Assembly (NCBI GenBank): GCA_963556495.2
Contig: OY747701.1
Coordinates: 35,111,501-35,175,500, forward strand
Source: Valencia hispanica
Lineage: Eukaryota > Chordata > Actinopteri > Cyprinodontiformes > Valenciidae
Direction: 5' to 3'
DNA: 64,000 nucleotides
The position numbers and the translations under genes are program-made. Under the pieces are notes generated by a model, which was not told where the DNA came from, made no database searches, and saw only the letters and a program-made list of their open reading frames with translations. Shown one piece after another: positions 36,957-51,454 of this stretch. How positions within the stretch are numbered: position 1 is the stretch's first letter; each line of letters begins with the position of its first letter.

Positions 36957-37331
36957 GGGCTGCACAGTGGCGCAGTTGGTAGCACTGTTGCCTTGCAGCA
37001 AGAAGGTCCTGGGTTCAAATCCCAGCCTGGGGTCTTTCTGCATGGAGTTTGCATGTTCTCCCTGTGCATGCGTGGGTTCTCTCCGGGTACTCCGGCTTCC
37101 TCCCACAGTCCAAAAACATGACTGTTAGGTGAATTGGTTGCTCTAAATTGCCCTTAGGTATGAGTGTGTGCGTACATGGTTGTTTGTCCTGTATGTCTCT
37201 GTGTTGCCCTGCGATGGACTGGCGACCTGTCCAGGGTGTACCCCGCCTCTCGCCCCTTGACTGCTGGAGATAGGCACCAGCCGCCCCGCAACCCTACATA
37301 GGATGGACAGGTATGGAAAATGAATGGATGG
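36957..37331 (+). mobile_element. tRNA-derived SINE, complete, with 7-bp target duplications
   Basis: The head carries an A box TGGCGCAGTTGG (36968-36979), matching TRGCNNAGYNGG, and a B box GGTTCAAATCC (37012-37022), one base from consensus, 32 bases apart. The body ends in ATGG repeats. ATGCATC flanks it at 36950-36956 and 37332-37338. It would be transcribed by RNA polymerase III if active. Body fragments of the same family recur at 37837, 59825 and 60525 in the opposite orientation. Confidence 0.8.
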
Positions 37332-37836
37332 ATGCATCAGCTACAGCCTATGGATTTAAAACTCCTTTTTCCTTTACAAACTGCTTCCATGTGTTTTAGT
37401 TGAGCAAAATTTTCTTAAAATCCATGCAGTGCTCTCTCATTCAGCTTAGACATTTTGCTGTATCCATGTAAAATACGGTAAACACATTTAAAGGAAGAAT
37501 TGTTCAGGAAGATTGAGGAATGTCCATTTCGGGGCTTGCTTAGGGTAGGGTAGACTCAAGTAGTCTAATACTTTTGCTCTCCATAAATTAAGTTATTCAC
37601 CAAACAGTATTTTCATTATATTTGATTTAGACGTAACCGTGTTTTACTTATAACCCTGGATCAATGTTGTAACTCTAGGTGGCTCCTGTACCTCAGAAAC
37701 CTCCTGTAAATAAAATGTCAGAGTCTATTCATGGTCACGTCCTGATGAGTGTGTGTAGATAAACGTGAGCAATACCTTTTTAAAGTATTTCAAAAGCAGT
37801 AGTGCAGAAGCATTACATTTGGTGGCTGTGTGGCGA

Positions 37837-37950
37837 TCCATCCATCCATTTTCTATACCCGCCCACCCTAATGCAGGGTTGCGGGCGGGGGGCTGGTGCC
37901 TATCTCCAGCGGTCAAGGGGCGAGAGGCGGGGTACACCCTGGACAGGTCG
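37837..37950 (-). mobile_element. SINE 3' body fragment
   Basis: 'ccatccatccattttctata' plus 'gggcgagaggcggggtacac' match the reverse complement of the 3' half of the SINE at 36957-37331. The tRNA-like head is missing. Confidence 0.75.
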
Positions 37951-38262
37951 GCTGTGTGGCGATTGTCCTCCTTAATCCTTGCTGATGTCTTTCCATACTG
38001 GCATTGTGTTAACACACACACGTATGCTTTGCAAACTACCAAATTACCTGCTAATGATCACTTGATCAGCAGCGCCTGGCTGCTACTTCCACCTCTCAAA
38101 AGTTATAGAACCAGCTTAGATTGACTTATTTGTAATTGCTGTGAAATTTGTGTTTTTCTACAATTTGACGTCAATAAATTAGAACAGGAGCTTTACTCCA
38201 GTTTTTATTTAGGGTAAAGCCCTTTTTGTTGTCTGTTGCTTTTTTTCATGCAGTGAAGAAAA

Positions 38263-38598
38263 TTAAAGTGTAACTGAACCCCCTGAAAAATCAGACAGCA
38301 TTTGAAAATCCCACAAAGTGGGCGGTGCCAGGAAGAACAGAGGGGCGTGTCTGTGAGACCATGACTGCTGTGACACAGTCAATGCCTGTGACGTAAAGAT
38401 GTACCGCTCTCCACCAATCACAAAATTCAAATGCAGTTTAACCCTAAGGGGGCAGCACTAAGACGTTTTTAGACCAAAAAACAAGTTTACACCAAAATGT
38501 AAAAAAAATCCCAGAAACTGAAAGACTGCATTGGTAAAGACCCATTTATACAGTTTAGAAGCAAAAAAAAGTTGTCTTGGGGTTTAGTTACTCTTTAA
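38263..38598. mobile_element. piggyBac-like MITE with TTAA duplications
   Basis: Starts TTAA-AGTGTAACTGAACCCC and ends in the inverted form of TTAA-AGAGTAACTAAACCCC, giving 16-bp terminal inverted repeats with two mismatches between TTAA duplications. It is 336 bp with no coding capacity. Confidence 0.7.
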
Positions 38599-38599
38599 A

Positions 38600-38750
38600 G
38601 TTTTGTTTTCAGTCCAGTCCCGAAGGGCTGGTGTGTTATAGGTTTTAGATGTTCTCCTGATCAAACACAGCTGAATTACCGCCTCTGGATGTCATCAGGA
38701 TCTGCAGAAGAATGCTAATGAACTGATCATTCGCTTTAGGTGTCGAGGCC
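38600..38750. mobile_element. hAT-like MITE fragment
   Basis: 'agtcccgaagggctggtgtg' and 'tgatcaaacacagctgaatt' resemble the half-palindromes of the MITE at 35555. It abuts the TTAA-flanked element. Confidence 0.4.
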
Positions 38751-39610
38751 CGCAGATAATCTGCCAGAAGAGAGAAATTTGTTTTCTCTTCTAGGCCAGC
38801 AAGAGAAAAATTATGTCATTCTGTTCCTGGCAGAACCTTTTTCTTCTGTGGTATATGAAGACTTCCCACAAGTGCTCCACCCAAGTTCTTGTGAATTAAG
38901 AACTATCTTGACCAGAAAGAACTTTGTTACCGTTCTTGAAAACCTCTAATAAAAGAGCACATTTCTATGTTCCTTCAGGGTCCGTCTTTGGACCACAAAA
39001 ACCTCTTAAGACATGCAGGGAACCAGCCTTTGAGCAGCATTGAACTAGATTGTTTATTGGTCTGAATTAGCTAAATTAACATTTGTAAGACTTGTTGGCT
39101 TTACATTAAAAATAGTTCAATTCAAAGAGTTTACTAGAGGTACTTCTTGTGAAACTGTATAAAACAACTCAAACAATTGGTAATCTTTCCACTCTATAAA
39201 CAGAGCTACACAATTTGTCAGATTGTGTAGCTCTATAGTAAAAACGTTTTCGGTATTTAATGGTTTTATGCATTTCACTTCTGTCATGTAGTCGATTGCT
39301 GCAGATTCATAGAAGACATGGATTTACTATCCCAGTAACACGATCAGTACATAAAGTGATGCTGCTTTGTCTTCCTCTTGCTAATTAATGGGAATCATAA
39401 CTTTTCAAAGTAAATTTAATTCATTAAAATCTAATCTGAAATGCGTTGCTGTACTTTTCAAAAGACAGTAAAAAAGGTATTTATAACAGATTAGTGGAAG
39501 TATTTTGCAAGTAGCCCTAACATGCTTTGCTCATGTGACATGTCACATGGAAGAAAGTTGCACATGACAAGTAGTAAAATCAAGCCTGAGGTATTCTATT
39601 TTAGAGTTCC
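38751..39610. other. Intergenic, nothing supported
   Basis: AT-rich. A 69-codon + frame at 38740-38949 has no recognised homology. Confidence 0.35.
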
Positions 39611-39611
39611 T

Positions 39612-41105
39612 AAACAAGGCAATTTTATTTGTACAGCACACTTTCAACAACAAGGTAAATCAAAGTGCTTTACATGATTAATGGGGTAAAATAAAAATAG
39701 CAGTAAAACACAGACAAATCATATAAAGCAAAAACAGCAATAAAGCAAGAAACATACACAAAATATAATACATCAAAGCATTACTCAAAGGCAGCTCTAA
39801 ACAGATACGTTTTTAGTTGTGATTTAAAAGAACTCAGTGTTTTAGCAGCTTTGCAGTTGTCTGGAAGTTTGTTCCAGATTAGAGGAGCATAGAAACTGAA
39901 AGCTGCTTCTCCATGTTTGGTTCTAATTCTAGGGATGTTGAGTAGACTGGAATTAGAGGACCTGAGTGGTCTGGTGGGGTTGATATAGTAACAGTAGATA
40001 TTCATGATACTTTGGTGCTAAGCTATTCAATGATTTATAAACTAGTCAAAGTATTTTGAAATCTATTCTCGGAGCTACAGGGAGCCAGTGTAAGGACTTT
40101 AGAACTGGGGTGATGTGCTCTACTTTCCTGGTTCTAGTGAGGAAAACGAGCAGCAGCGTTCTGGATCAGCTGCAGCTGCAGCTGTCTATCTGACTTTTTA
40201 GGCAGACCTGTGAAGATGCTGTTGCAGTAATCAATCCGGCTAAAGATAAACACATGGATGAGTTTTTCTAGGTCCTGTAGCGACATCAGTCCTTTAATCC
40301 TAGAAATGTTCTTCAGGTGACAGAAGGCTGACCTTGTTATTGCCTTTATGTGACCCTGGAGGTTCAGATCTGAGTCCATTACTACACCTAGATTTCGGGC
40401 CTGATCAGTATTTTCTAGCTGTAATAACTGAAGCTGTGTGCTGACTCTTAATCGTTCCTCTTTAGGCCCAAAAGTAATTACTTCTGTTTTGTTTCTGTTC
40501 AGCTGGAAAAAGTTATGGCACATCCATCCATTGATTTGGTCGACGCATTTACTTAGGGTTTGGATGGGTTCAAAGTCACCTGGTGACATTGTAATGTAGA
40601 GCTGAGTATCACCTGCATAGTTATGGTAGCTAATCGTATTGGTTGTTATAATCTGGGCTAGTGGGAGCATGTAGATATTAAATAAGAGGGGCCCTAAGAT
40701 GGAGCCCTGGGGCACCCCACATGTGATTTCTGTTCATTCTGATGAAAAGTTTCCTATTGAAACAAAGAAGTCCCTGTTCTTTAGGTAAGACTAAAACCAG
40801 CCAAGTACTGTACCAGAGAGTCTGACCCAGCTCTCCAGTCGTTCCAATAGTATATCTGGATCAACAGTGTCAAATGCTGAACTGAGGTCCAACAGAACCA
40901 GCACTGTGGCTCGTCGACACACTTTTTTCACTACTCACCAGTGGATCGCTTGTCCACGGATACTTCTTTGTTCCTGAGACTACTTTCACTTTAGTCAGAG
41001 CAATGGAATCACTGATGTCTGAGATTTTCACAAGGAAATTATCTACCAGCTTAGTTACGGAGTTGGGAGATGAGGGGGATGTGGTGGTAGGGTAAATACT
41101 TTTAA
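39612..41105 (-). mobile_element. L2-clade LINE copy, inverted relative to the 51-kb copy
   Basis: On the - strand a 193-codon frame (40715-40134) carries [24 protein letters not shown], [11 protein letters not shown] (YADD mutated to YAGD) and [19 protein letters not shown] blocks. The 3' end is at 39612 ('caaggcaattttatttg'). From about 40925 to 41105 an earlier ORF segment is joined after a deletion. It is not active. Confidence 0.85.
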
Positions 41106-41339
41106 ATGGTTGCAACTGAACTGTCCCCTAGAAAATGCTCCTACAATAGTCATTTGGGAAGATGAAAAAAAAACTAACTTTTCCAGAATTCCCATCCCTC
41201 ATTTTAAAACATTTCACAATACAATTATAAATATTTCTATAGTGGGCAGGCTTCAAACAAGGAAACGGGGAAAAGTAAAGGAAGAAAGGGTGACAAATAA
41301 TGGCGAAAGGACATAAGGAAAGAAATGGGGAAAGAAAAA

Positions 41340-41520
41340 AGGATGAGGGACATTAAGGACGGGGCCCAACCTCACGCCAATGACTGACGCAATCTGCTGG
41401 GATTCCTTAAATAGGAAACTTTTTAACTGATTGGAATGTTTGTATAAATGTATGACTTCTTGTTAAGTGCCTTGAGATGACATCTGCTGTGAATTGGCGC
41501 TATATAAATAAACTGAATTG
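41340..41520 (+). mobile_element. LINE 3' tail
   Basis: 'cttgagatgacatctgctgt' and 'gaattggcgctatataaata' ending in TGAATTGAA is a common fish L2-type 3' end. No ORF remains. Confidence 0.5.
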
Positions 41521-41710
41521 AAGGATGGAAGTTAAAAAATAAAAAGAATGACAAGGAAACATGATGAAAGAAGGGGAACAAGGAAGGAAAGGAGAAGCAA
41601 AGACAAGTGAAGAAATAAAAATGGCAAAGGGAGAACACAAGAGAAATAGGACAAGGACGGAAAGGAGGGACTGGAAGAAGGAAAGACGGTAAGGGCATGA
41701 GGGTAGGAAG
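41520..41710. repeat. Purine-rich (GGAA/GAAA) low-complexity tract
   Basis: Long A/G-rich strand with imperfect GAAGGAAA-type repeats. No coding value. Confidence 0.6.
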
Positions 41711-41837
41711 GAAAAGATTTAAATGACAGGACAGGGATTCAAGTCTGGAAATACAAATGTATCCCTTTGCTCTTGATTTTGTTTGTGCTCTGCTATCGAG
41801 ACCTATAAAAATACTTAAATTTGATCATTTTCTAAAG

Positions 41838-42751
41838 TACGGTGGGACAAAAAAGTATTTAGTCAGCCACCAATTGTGCAACTTCTCACTTAAAAAGATT
41901 AGGCCTGTAATTTTCATCATAGGTATACCTCAACTATGAGACAAAATAAAAAAATAAGAAAATCACAAGGTCTAATTTTTTAATAATTTATTTGCGAATC
42001 AAATCAAATGCTCTCTAGCAAACTTCAGACGGCCCTGGACATGTACTGGCTTAAGCAGGGGGACACGTCTGGCACTGCAGGATTTGAGTCGCTGGCGGCG
42101 TAGTGTATTACTGATGGTAGCCTTAGTTACTTTGGTCCGAGCTCTCTGCAAGTCATTCACTGGGTCCCCCGTGTGGTTCTGGGATTTTTGCTCACCGTTC
42201 TTATCATTTTGACCCCACATGGTGAGATCTTGCATGGGGCCCCAGATCGAGGGAGATTATCAGTGGTCTTGTATGTCTTCCATTTTCTAATAATTGCTCC
42301 CACAGCTGATTTCTTCACACCAAGCTGCTTACCTATTGCAGATTCAGTCTTCCCAGCCTGGTGCAGGTCTACAATTTTGTTTCTGGTGTCCTTTGACATC
42401 TCTTTGGTCTTGGCCATAGTGGTTTGGAGTGTGACTGAGGTTGTGGACAGGTGTCTTTTATACTGATAACGAGCTCAAACAGGTGCCATTAATACAGGTA
42501 AGGAGTGGAGGACAGAGGAGCCCATTATAGGAAAAGTTACAGGTCTGTGAGAGCCAGAAATCTTGTTAATTATTGACCGAATACTTATTTTCCACCATAA
42601 TTTGCAAATAAATTCTTTTAAAAAAATCAGACCATTTGATTTTCTGGAATTTTTTCCCCTCATTTTGTCTCATAGTTGAGTGTCACCATCTTTTTAAGTG
42701 GGAGAACTTGCACAATTGGAGGCTGACTAAATACTTTTTTACCCTACTGTA
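41838..42751 (-). mobile_element. Tc1-like element with intact termini, internally deleted
   Basis: TA flanks both ends (41838-41839 and 42750-42751). The left end and the reverse complement of the right end share AAAAAAGTATTTAGTCAGCC, and the similarity continues for over 100 bp (long inverted repeats). Inside, - frame 42417-42157 encodes a paired-type helix-turn-helix start ([26 protein letters not shown]). The DDE catalytic part is deleted, so it is non-autonomous. Confidence 0.85.
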
Positions 42752-43116
42752 TGTCAGAATCTTACTCAGGAGTTCGCATATGTTTAGGCCACCTATGAGT
42801 TTTTGGTCAAATATCTTCAAAATAGGATGCAACTAAAGACTCAATACCCAGACCCCTTTTCCCACTTGTGTCTCTTATAATAAAAAGGGAAACAAAAATC
42901 AAGTTTTCCAATTTAATAAAATATATTTGCAAGCAAAATATGCCAACATTTTTTTCCCACTTTGTTGCTTTTTTTTTGCTCTCCAGCCAATTTTAAACAA
43001 AGTGTCAAGCAAACTCTTGCTGTAACGATAACATATCAGCAGAGCCAAACCAGTTTCCTTAAAAATACAGATTATAACTGCAGAAGCCTAAAAACAAAAT
43101 CAGTCCCATGACTACT
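42752..43116. other. Intergenic between Tc1-like element and ctcf 3' end
   Basis: AT-rich, no feature recognised. Confidence 0.35.
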
Positions 43117-43122
43117 TTTATT
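43117..43122 (-). terminator. ctcf: Candidate ctcf polyadenylation signal
   Basis: AATAAA on the - strand about 800 bases past the stop codon at 43921. The intervening AT-rich DNA has no coding potential and fits a 3' UTR. Confidence 0.4.
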
Positions 43123-43920
43123 GGTTGTACAGTCATACAGCTGTGCTCATCTTATTAAAAAGATCATTCAAGCTGCTATGTAGCCTCGCCAATGGTACAA
43201 AAAGGAAAACATTAACCTAATGTGGAATGACTACACACGAGAGCAAAACTATTTAGTTTTGTTTTTGTTTTTATCTTTGCACTCATCTGTGACAATGTTT
43301 AGTACATACACATCTTCTACAGGTATTATAGTAGCAGGAAAGGAGCATGAGATAAGCAGTCTATTTAGCTTTTAAAAACTAGAATATGATTTAAGAAAAC
43401 AATTGACTAACCACAGAGGAAGAGAAAAATATTCCAAAATATTTCATGGTTGCATTTGCAGTGGCCGTAATTAGAAGCAGTTTTTTTCCGTTCAATTGCC
43501 TGTTTCAGTTTGGGCTTTAAATACTTCTATTTACACACTCTAGCCTAAAATGGGGAGAAAAGTCCTAGAAAAGATTAAAAAGCTCATCCAGATATTTTTT
43601 AAGATTATTCATATGGATTAACAAGCACTCTTTCTGTAAGCCAAATCACCCATAGATAAAATAAACTGCAACAAATTACAGCCACCCCAAACTAAAATGT
43701 ACTAAAGTTTTTGGTTTGATAAATCCTTAATATTTTCTCCTCCACTTGTCCCAAGTCTTTAGCGACATGATTAAAAAGTACATTTTAAATTTACAACCAA
43801 TGTTTTTCCATGCAAGGTGCAAGGTTTTGTTATCCTAAATGCCAATAATTAAAATAAAGATTTAACCAAAGATCTGGGTGGTTTTTTTGTTTTGTTTTAC
43901 AGATTCCACCTTCACATAAA

Positions 43921-47700
<3,780 letters not shown>

Positions 47701-47721
47701 GGCGATGGGCTAACCAACGCG

Positions 47722-50102
47722 CTAGAAAGAAAGTTTTTGGTTAGGAATTACATGGCCAGTCACTATCCAGTAGAGAGAAGGTTTACAAAACCAGGGTGCT
47801 GTTCAGTTCTCCCTTTTATTTCATACCCATGTCCTTAATCCCAAGTGTATGTTTGTTTTCAATATTCAAAATATATTAGTTTATTTTAATTTAACTGCAA
47901 CTGTATACGTAAACCGAAGATTTAAAACACAACCAGGGCAGTAATTTAGTTCTTCTGATATATCAAAACCTGAATTTCTCCTCAGGGATTAATAAAGTAT
48001 GTCTGATTCTGATATCAGGGTGTCAATAATACATAATGCTTTAAATGACATCAATAAAAACCGGTGCTTCCAGCATGCCAGCCATGCAAAGACTTGTTTA
48101 GTATTGGTGCATAAACAGTTAGCTCATGTTAACTCTTCTTCTACCACCGTTGTGTACAGGCATCACAGCTTGAAACAGCGGCACCTTGTGTGAAGTAAAG
48201 ATAGTGTTTTATTTGTTCCCAGACAAAATAAAAATAAAACTGGAATCTTCCTCTAGAAGATGAAAAACCAGCAGGTAAAGTTGAAAATAGTAAAACAGCC
48301 CTAAGTTTAGCATCCAGCTGGCTGGTGTATGTTTAAAAATTAAAAGCTGTAGCTATAAACTAGTTAACAGCATTTCCAACATCTTCAAGTGCCACAAATA
48401 CTCAAAGTCAACTTGTGTACCTGCCACTTAGTGCTTGAATACATAAAATGTGTTGTATTAGCATATATGCTAATACTAATTGGAAAACAAATGGTGACTA
48501 TCCCTGCTTTCAATCAAAAAAAAAAAATCAGACAGCATAGTTAGCAAATGAAAGTCGCTTGCTGCATTTGCCAGGCATTAAACTATTGCTTAAATGCATC
48601 TTTACTGCCAGAACTTCTGTAAATTGACCATGCCAAATCAGGAATATGTTGTTGCGTTTTGGCCAGATTGTAATGAAAGGAGGGAAAGCAACACAAGTTA
48701 ATTATTTCTAACAAAACAAAAACACTTAAATGTGATGTACTGATTCTGTAATCTTAATATTTACAAATCAGAAGTCGTAACAGAATATAAAAACCAATGA
48801 ATATGACTAAATAATGAATGATATGGTTTGTCATTATTAGAAAAAAATTGCCCTTAGAATTGTGATTTATCCTAAAAACCAATTTCCATCAACTTTTCCA
48901 AAGAAGATCAATAAATAAATATCGGTCACCACAATGCATGTGGCACAATTTATTAACATTAATCTACTTAATATAACTGGGTACAGAAAGTGGGCTCTTT
49001 GTAATAACTGTTAATGCCATTGCAAAAGTGACCACAAATCGTAAATTTAAATTACAAGTCTTTCTCGCCCATAACCTACATGACACAAACCTAGATCCAA
49101 CTGCAGCACAGTTTTTTGCCCTTTGATCAGGCTCCAATACTCAAGAGGACTTTCAACAAATCAATGCTTAGACATAATAACCCCCCTAAAAGCTACAAAG
49201 GAGAGAAAATAATTTTCCTTTAAAAAGCATATTTATAGTCGCAAGAAATTTGATAAAACAAAAAACGTAATGCAAGTCAGTTATTCATATTTTTATATGG
49301 AAAGATATTTTACCTTACGTGGCACAAATAAGTTTATTTTTGTTTTTAAATTGAGAGAGAGAGAGAAAAAAAAGACCCAATCAGCCTTGAAGCTCTTGGC
49401 TGTAACTTTGACCGCGCAAAACTAAGGATAATGGAGGTCATGCTGGAGAGCTGGCTTAAACTGAGTTATAGTGAACAAAATCAGGTTCCCAGCATGTTCA
49501 GATTAAACTGTGTAAACCCGCGAACCGGTCTGTTTAACTGGGGGTGGGAGACGGTCATGGACCGGGTCGGTTCCGTCTTCCTGCAGCGATAATGACACTG
49601 ATGGGCTTTGACGAGTTGCCAATCACAGTCAGTCGATCAGCCGCTCTGTCTACATTTTCTTTATAAAAAGAAATTTTTTTTTACTCATTTTCCATTTGTT
49701 TTAGTTTTATTATGCCTTAAATGTTGTAAGTTGAGTTTCGAGACGAGAACTTGGCTGAGCTGTGTTAAAAGTGGGGAAGCGCGACAACGTCTGAAAACAG
49801 GAAACAAAGGGCACGATAAGATGGACGTCAGGCCTGAAAAGACTTAAATCAGAAAAACCGAAAAATACAACCGTCCCCACGTAAATATACTATTATCTCG
49901 TCCAGAAGGATCAAAAATACTTGACTGATTCACCGAGTGGGGGTTAATAGAGGCATTTCGTATATTTTGGATAACGATAGAGGGAGACAAACACCCCCCG
50001 CCAGCCGCCTGGACGGTAAGCCCTACCGTGACACCTAGAGGCCGTCGACGGCTCCTACAAAAACCTCTCCTTGTTTGGGGACAAATTGATACTTTCACTT
50101 AC
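47722..50102 (-). other. ctcf: ctcf first intron
   Basis: AT-rich intron running from a GTAAGT donor read on the - strand at 50102 to the acceptor at 47722-47723. It contains a short LINE tail at about 47960-48010 ('cctcagggattaataaagta') and no other recognised feature. Confidence 0.6.
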
Positions 50103-50480
50103 TCCTGGTCGGTCCTTTTCTCCGTTGTAGTCCCTTTGACGCTCAGCGCCGCTGGTTGCTCCTCTCAATCCTGCAGCGGACGGCGGTGTGTGCTCTGCGC
50201 CGAGCTCTTAATTTTCTCCCGCTTTGGAGGAGTAGGCCAAACACAAAATGGCGGCCCATTAGAAGCAGCGCGCCTGCGCGCACACAGCGGCCCAAGGGTG
50301 AGGAGGGGAGTGGCCCCGCCGCAGCTGTGCGTGATGGGCGCCAGTTTTGAAATGAGGCGTGGGCGTGGCGACCCGCGACACGACTATTATAGTCAGTATA
50401 AAACTGGAGGAAGGACGACGAGCCGCTTTCTAACAAATCGTGCAGATCAGTTTTGGTGTCAATACCGTTCCCCTTGACAA
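50103..50480 (-). promoter_or_regulatory. ctcf: ctcf CpG-rich promoter and non-coding exon 1
   Basis: The CpG-rich block ends on the - strand with CCAGGA followed by donor GTAAGT (50102), so exon 1 is untranslated. It holds a YY1-type site AAAATGGCGGC (50245-50255) and an NRF1-like GCGCCTGCGC (50270-50279). YY1 sites are known in mammalian CTCF promoters. The start site probably lies near these elements. Confidence 0.7.
50245..50255 (+). promoter_or_regulatory. YY1-type site in ctcf promoter
   Basis: AAAATGGCGGC fits AAnATGGCGGC exactly. It lies about 140 bp upstream of the exon 1 donor. Confidence 0.65.
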
Positions 50481-50550
50481 GCACTCAAATTATTATCCGA
50501 GCCATTATTATGACTCAGTCTGCTCGGATTGGAGCAGTACATAAAGTTAC

Positions 50551-50564
50551 CCACAAGAGGGCAG
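50551..50564 (+). promoter_or_regulatory. CTCF-type motif upstream of ctcf
   Basis: CCACAAGAGGGCAG differs from the core CCASYAGRGGGCRS at one position. It lies about 300 bp upstream of the ctcf promoter elements, between ctcf and carmil2. Confidence 0.6.
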
Positions 50565-50569
50565 TGTGA

Positions 50570-51450
50570 GGTTTGTTAGAATCTGTATTCAATTGAAATG
50601 TATGGAACAACGCAAGTGGGAAAAGGAATTTTAAAAAAAAGTTTAAGGGAAATATGTTTTCTGTAAATAAATCTACACGGAGATTGTCTATCTTGACTGT
50701 TTCCCTTTGGTAAAGAGCTACTTTTCCTTTCTAGTGCAGCAGGTGTTGTGTTTTCAGTGCAACCATAGATACCTGGAGGGGTCAACACATTATGGGATGT
50801 AATTTAAGGCTAAATGGTGCATTATGGGGGAAAACTACAGTTCTTGCAGGTTACAATCACACTCAGTGTGGTGCCTTTGCTCTGAAGGGAATTCAGATAG
50901 GGTATGGATTCTGTTTGCTGTGTTTTTGGATGTTGGGCTGAAGGGTTTTCTGTGTTGTTCCTATTTTAAAAATTATAAATAAATAAGGGAAAAATTCCAA
51001 TGAGGCTGATGCGTCTATAAGTATTATTACAGTTGTTAAAGTAAACACGTTTGGAGGTTTGTGGAGAAATTTATGGGCTACTCTCTAGTCCACCAATCTT
51101 TACCAACATCTTGTACTTTTGTTTTGCCATAGTTGTGCCCTTGGATTCACTATGCCAAAAACTCAGACTAAATAGTTTAATTAACGTATTGTGTATTTAT
51201 TTTTTTGTTGAGCAGGTAAAAATGACCAAGTGGGAACATTACATTTTTACAACAAAATTGTTCATGCATTTTTTTCTAAACATTAGTTAGACATGTGAGC
51301 TCCTAAAACTGGAAAATGTTGGCTTGTATAGCAAAAAGTATGGTCACGAATGCATTATACTCTATTTAATTGATTGTAGTTTTAATCCCTGTCTGGGGAG
51401 TATGACAGATTATGACCTGTGATCAATCAGAATAACTCTGATCAAACTTC
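50570..51450. other. Intergenic, nothing supported
   Basis: AT-rich DNA between the ctcf promoter and the L2 copy. No exon recognised. Confidence 0.4.
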
Positions 51451-51454
51451 TGCT

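Noticed and set aside
36968..37022. Possible tRNA gene (A and B boxes)
   Set aside because: The cloverleaf is incomplete, and the boxes sit at the head of a longer repeated element with target duplications, so it is a SINE head.
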